A DNA stretch of 14,041 nt from an uncultured archaeon. GTDB lineage: Archaea; Nanobdellota; Nanobdellia; Woesearchaeales; CAIVOO01. The notes below the pieces were generated by a model, which searched no databases, had not been told where the DNA came from, and worked only from the letters and a program-made list of their open reading frames with translations. Below, one piece after another: positions 13,074 through 14,041 of the stretch. A program made the translations under genes and the position numbers. Every line of letters starts with the position of its first letter. Positions within the stretch are counted from its first letter, which is position 1. The stretch covers positions 1 through 14,041 of the forward strand of contig CAIVOO010000095.1 of NCBI GenBank assembly GCA_903907555.1, in the 5' to 3' direction.

Positions 13074-13616
13074 ATGTCAAGCATTTTTGATGTTCCAACA
13101 AACGATTTAATTGAGGGTATTGCAGAGGAATTGAAAAAGATTCCCGAGCTCAAAGCACCAGATTGGGCTATCTTCGTAAAGACAGGAGTCCACAAGGAGA
13201 GGCCGCCGCTTAAGAGAGATTGGTGGTATGTCAGGTGCGCAGCGCTTCTGAGAAAGATTTCTTTGTTCGGGCCGATTGGCACTGAAAAGTTAAGGACGCA
13301 GTATGGCGGCAAGAAAAACAGGGGGCACAAGCCAGAGCATTTCTTCAAAGGTTCAGGAAGCATAATCAGGAAAGCCATGCAGGGACTTGAAAAAGCAGGG
13401 CTTGTCAAGCAGAGCGACAAGACAGGAAACAAGGGCAGGATAATCACGCCGAAAGCACGCTCATTAATGGACAAGGTTGCATCGCAGATTGCGCAGCATC
13501 CTGTTGTCAGGAAAGAAAAAGCAGTTTTGAGAGACGTCAGGGAGTCTGCAAAACCAGCAGCGCAGCAAAGGCCAGCTGGTCCAAAACCGCAGCAGCAAGG
13601 TCAGAAGCAGGGATAA
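13074..13616 (+). CDS. rps19e: 30S ribosomal protein S19e (eS19)
   Basis: This encodes 180 residues; archaeal S19e is usually about 150. The protein binds the small-subunit head and is needed for 3'-end maturation of small-subunit rRNA. Signatures are APDWAIFVKTGVHKERPP (28-45), DWWYVRCAALLRKI (49-62), GPIGTEKLRTQYGG (66-79) and the winged-helix recognition part IIRKAMQGLEKAGLV (97-111). Residues beyond about 146 are an extra low-complexity tail rich in Ala, Pro, Gln and Lys. The ATG at 13074 follows GAGGT by 14 bases, rather far. It leads an operon with rpl39e (one base after the stop) and rpl31e. The PDCD5-family gene often found after rps19e in archaea is absent here. Confidence 0.96.
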   Translation: MSSIFDVPTNDLIEGIAEELKKIPELKAPDWAIFVKTGVHKERPPLKRDWWYVRCAALLRKISLFGPIGTEKLRTQYGGKKNRGHKPEHFFKGSGSIIRKAMQGLEKAGLVKQSDKTGNKGRIITPKARSLMDKVASQIAQHPVVRKEKAVLRDVRESAKPAAQQRPAGPKPQQQGQKQG

Positions 13617-13617
13617 A

Positions 13618-13791
13618 ATGGCACGATTCAAACATCCAAGCAGGAAGAAGAGGCTCACGAAAGCCGGCAATCAGACAAAGTGGGCTCCATTCTGGCTGAT
13701 ACCCAAAATTTTCGGCAAGGGAAGAAGGGTGCATCCTGCAAGAATCACAGTCGTTAAGAGAAGCTGGAGAAGGCAGAAGACCAAAGCATAA
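13618..13791 (+). CDS. rpl39e: 50S ribosomal protein L39e (eL39)
   Basis: This encodes 57 residues, highly basic, beginning MARFKHPSRKKRLTKAGNQ. The family core WAPFWLIPK, the HP dipeptide and the terminal SWRRQKTKA match L39e, a small protein that lines the peptide exit tunnel. The usual length is about 51; the extra residues lie between the IPK segment and the final WRR (FGKGRRVHPARITVVKRS), a modest insertion relative to common archaeal forms. The ATG lies one base after the rps19e stop, and rpl31e starts two bases after this stop, so all three are translated from one message. Confidence 0.93.
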   Translation: MARFKHPSRKKRLTKAGNQTKWAPFWLIPKIFGKGRRVHPARITVVKRSWRRQKTKA

Positions 13792-13793
13792 AA

Positions 13794-14041
13794 ATGATAG
13801 AGAGAGAATACAACATACCACTGAGAAGAGAATGGCTGAAGGTGCAGAAGTACAAGCGCGCAAAGAAAGCCATGAAGGCATTAATAGAATTCTTGTCAAA
13901 GCATATGAAAGTCTCTGCAGAACAAATACACATAGGCCCTAAGCTCAATCAGGATGTATGGAAGAGAGGGATGAAGAATCCTCCGCATCACGTTAAAGTC
14001 ACTGTAATCAAAGAGGACGACAGCAATGTCTATGCTGAACT
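13794..14041 (+). CDS. rpl31e: 50S ribosomal protein L31e (eL31), 3' end outside window
   Basis: The ATG at 13794 opens a frame still open at the window edge (82 full codons). The protein begins MIEREYNIPLRREWLKVQ and carries the family pattern RAKKAMKALIEFLSKHMKV, IHIGPKLNQDVWKRG and KNPPHHVKVTV. eL31 lies on the large subunit near the exit tunnel. At about 85-95 residues in archaea, only the last few residues are missing here. The order rps19e-rpl39e-rpl31e is a conserved archaeal cluster. Confidence 0.95.
   Translation, partial: MIEREYNIPLRREWLKVQKYKRAKKAMKALIEFLSKHMKVSAEQIHIGPKLNQDVWKRGMKNPPHHVKVTVIKEDDSNVYAE

Noticed and set aside
1..14041. CRISPR arrays, insertion sequences, integrase attachment sites or a replication origin.
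   Set aside because: No regularly spaced repeats, no transposase or integrase genes, no terminal inverted repeats with target duplications and no origin-box clusters were seen.

Overview
The window is archaeal. It carries the archaeal/eukaryotic-type RNA polymerase operon (rpoH, split rpoB into B'' and B', split rpoA into A' and A''), archaeal ribosomal proteins L30e, S19e, L39e and L31e, archaeal TATA boxes, and two tRNA genes with bulge-helix-bulge introns. The split rpoB argues against Thermoproteota/Sulfolobales and Thermococcales. The compact AT-rich layout, tiny tRNA introns and simple small genes would suit a DPANN lineage (Woesearchaeota/Pacearchaeota-like), but that placement is inference.

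Region 1 (1-3132, + strand) is accessory. It holds small membrane proteins (1-294 partial, 312-614, 944-1324, 1459-1809), a 52-residue charged protein (616-774), a stand-alone response-regulator receiver protein (1828-2289), an unknown protein ending in what looks like a broken receiver start (2424-2873), and a small zinc-ribbon-like protein (2899-3132). Two promoters here (near 1368-1403 and 2347-2382) are near copies, with the same palindrome at the same distance from the TATA box, so the two operons are probably co-regulated.

Region 2 (3172-12348, - strand) is the conserved information-processing operon, read right to left: rpoH, rpoB'', rpoB', rpoA', rpoA'', rpl30e, nusA, then a 141-bp gap, then rps12 and rps7. 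Genes overlap by 4-8 nt or nearly abut. The gap is filled end to end by three inverted repeats, the last surrounding the rps12 TATA box. The elongation factor genes often found after rps7 are absent.

Region 3 (12381-12802, - strand) has a TATA box, a 63-nt hairpin of unknown function, tRNA-Asp(GTC), an inverted repeat with a TATA box in its loop, and tRNA-Lys(TTT) lying 33 bp before rpoH. Both tRNA genes are interrupted inside the T-loop between positions 59 and 60, by 16 nt and 23 nt. Removing the introns restores standard T-loops (TTCAAAT and TTCGAAT). The tRNA-Asp leader and trailer are also complementary over 13 bp.

Region 4 (12998-14041, + strand) is a divergent ribosomal protein operon: rps19e, rpl39e and the start of rpl31e, behind a TATA box flanked by another inverted repeat.
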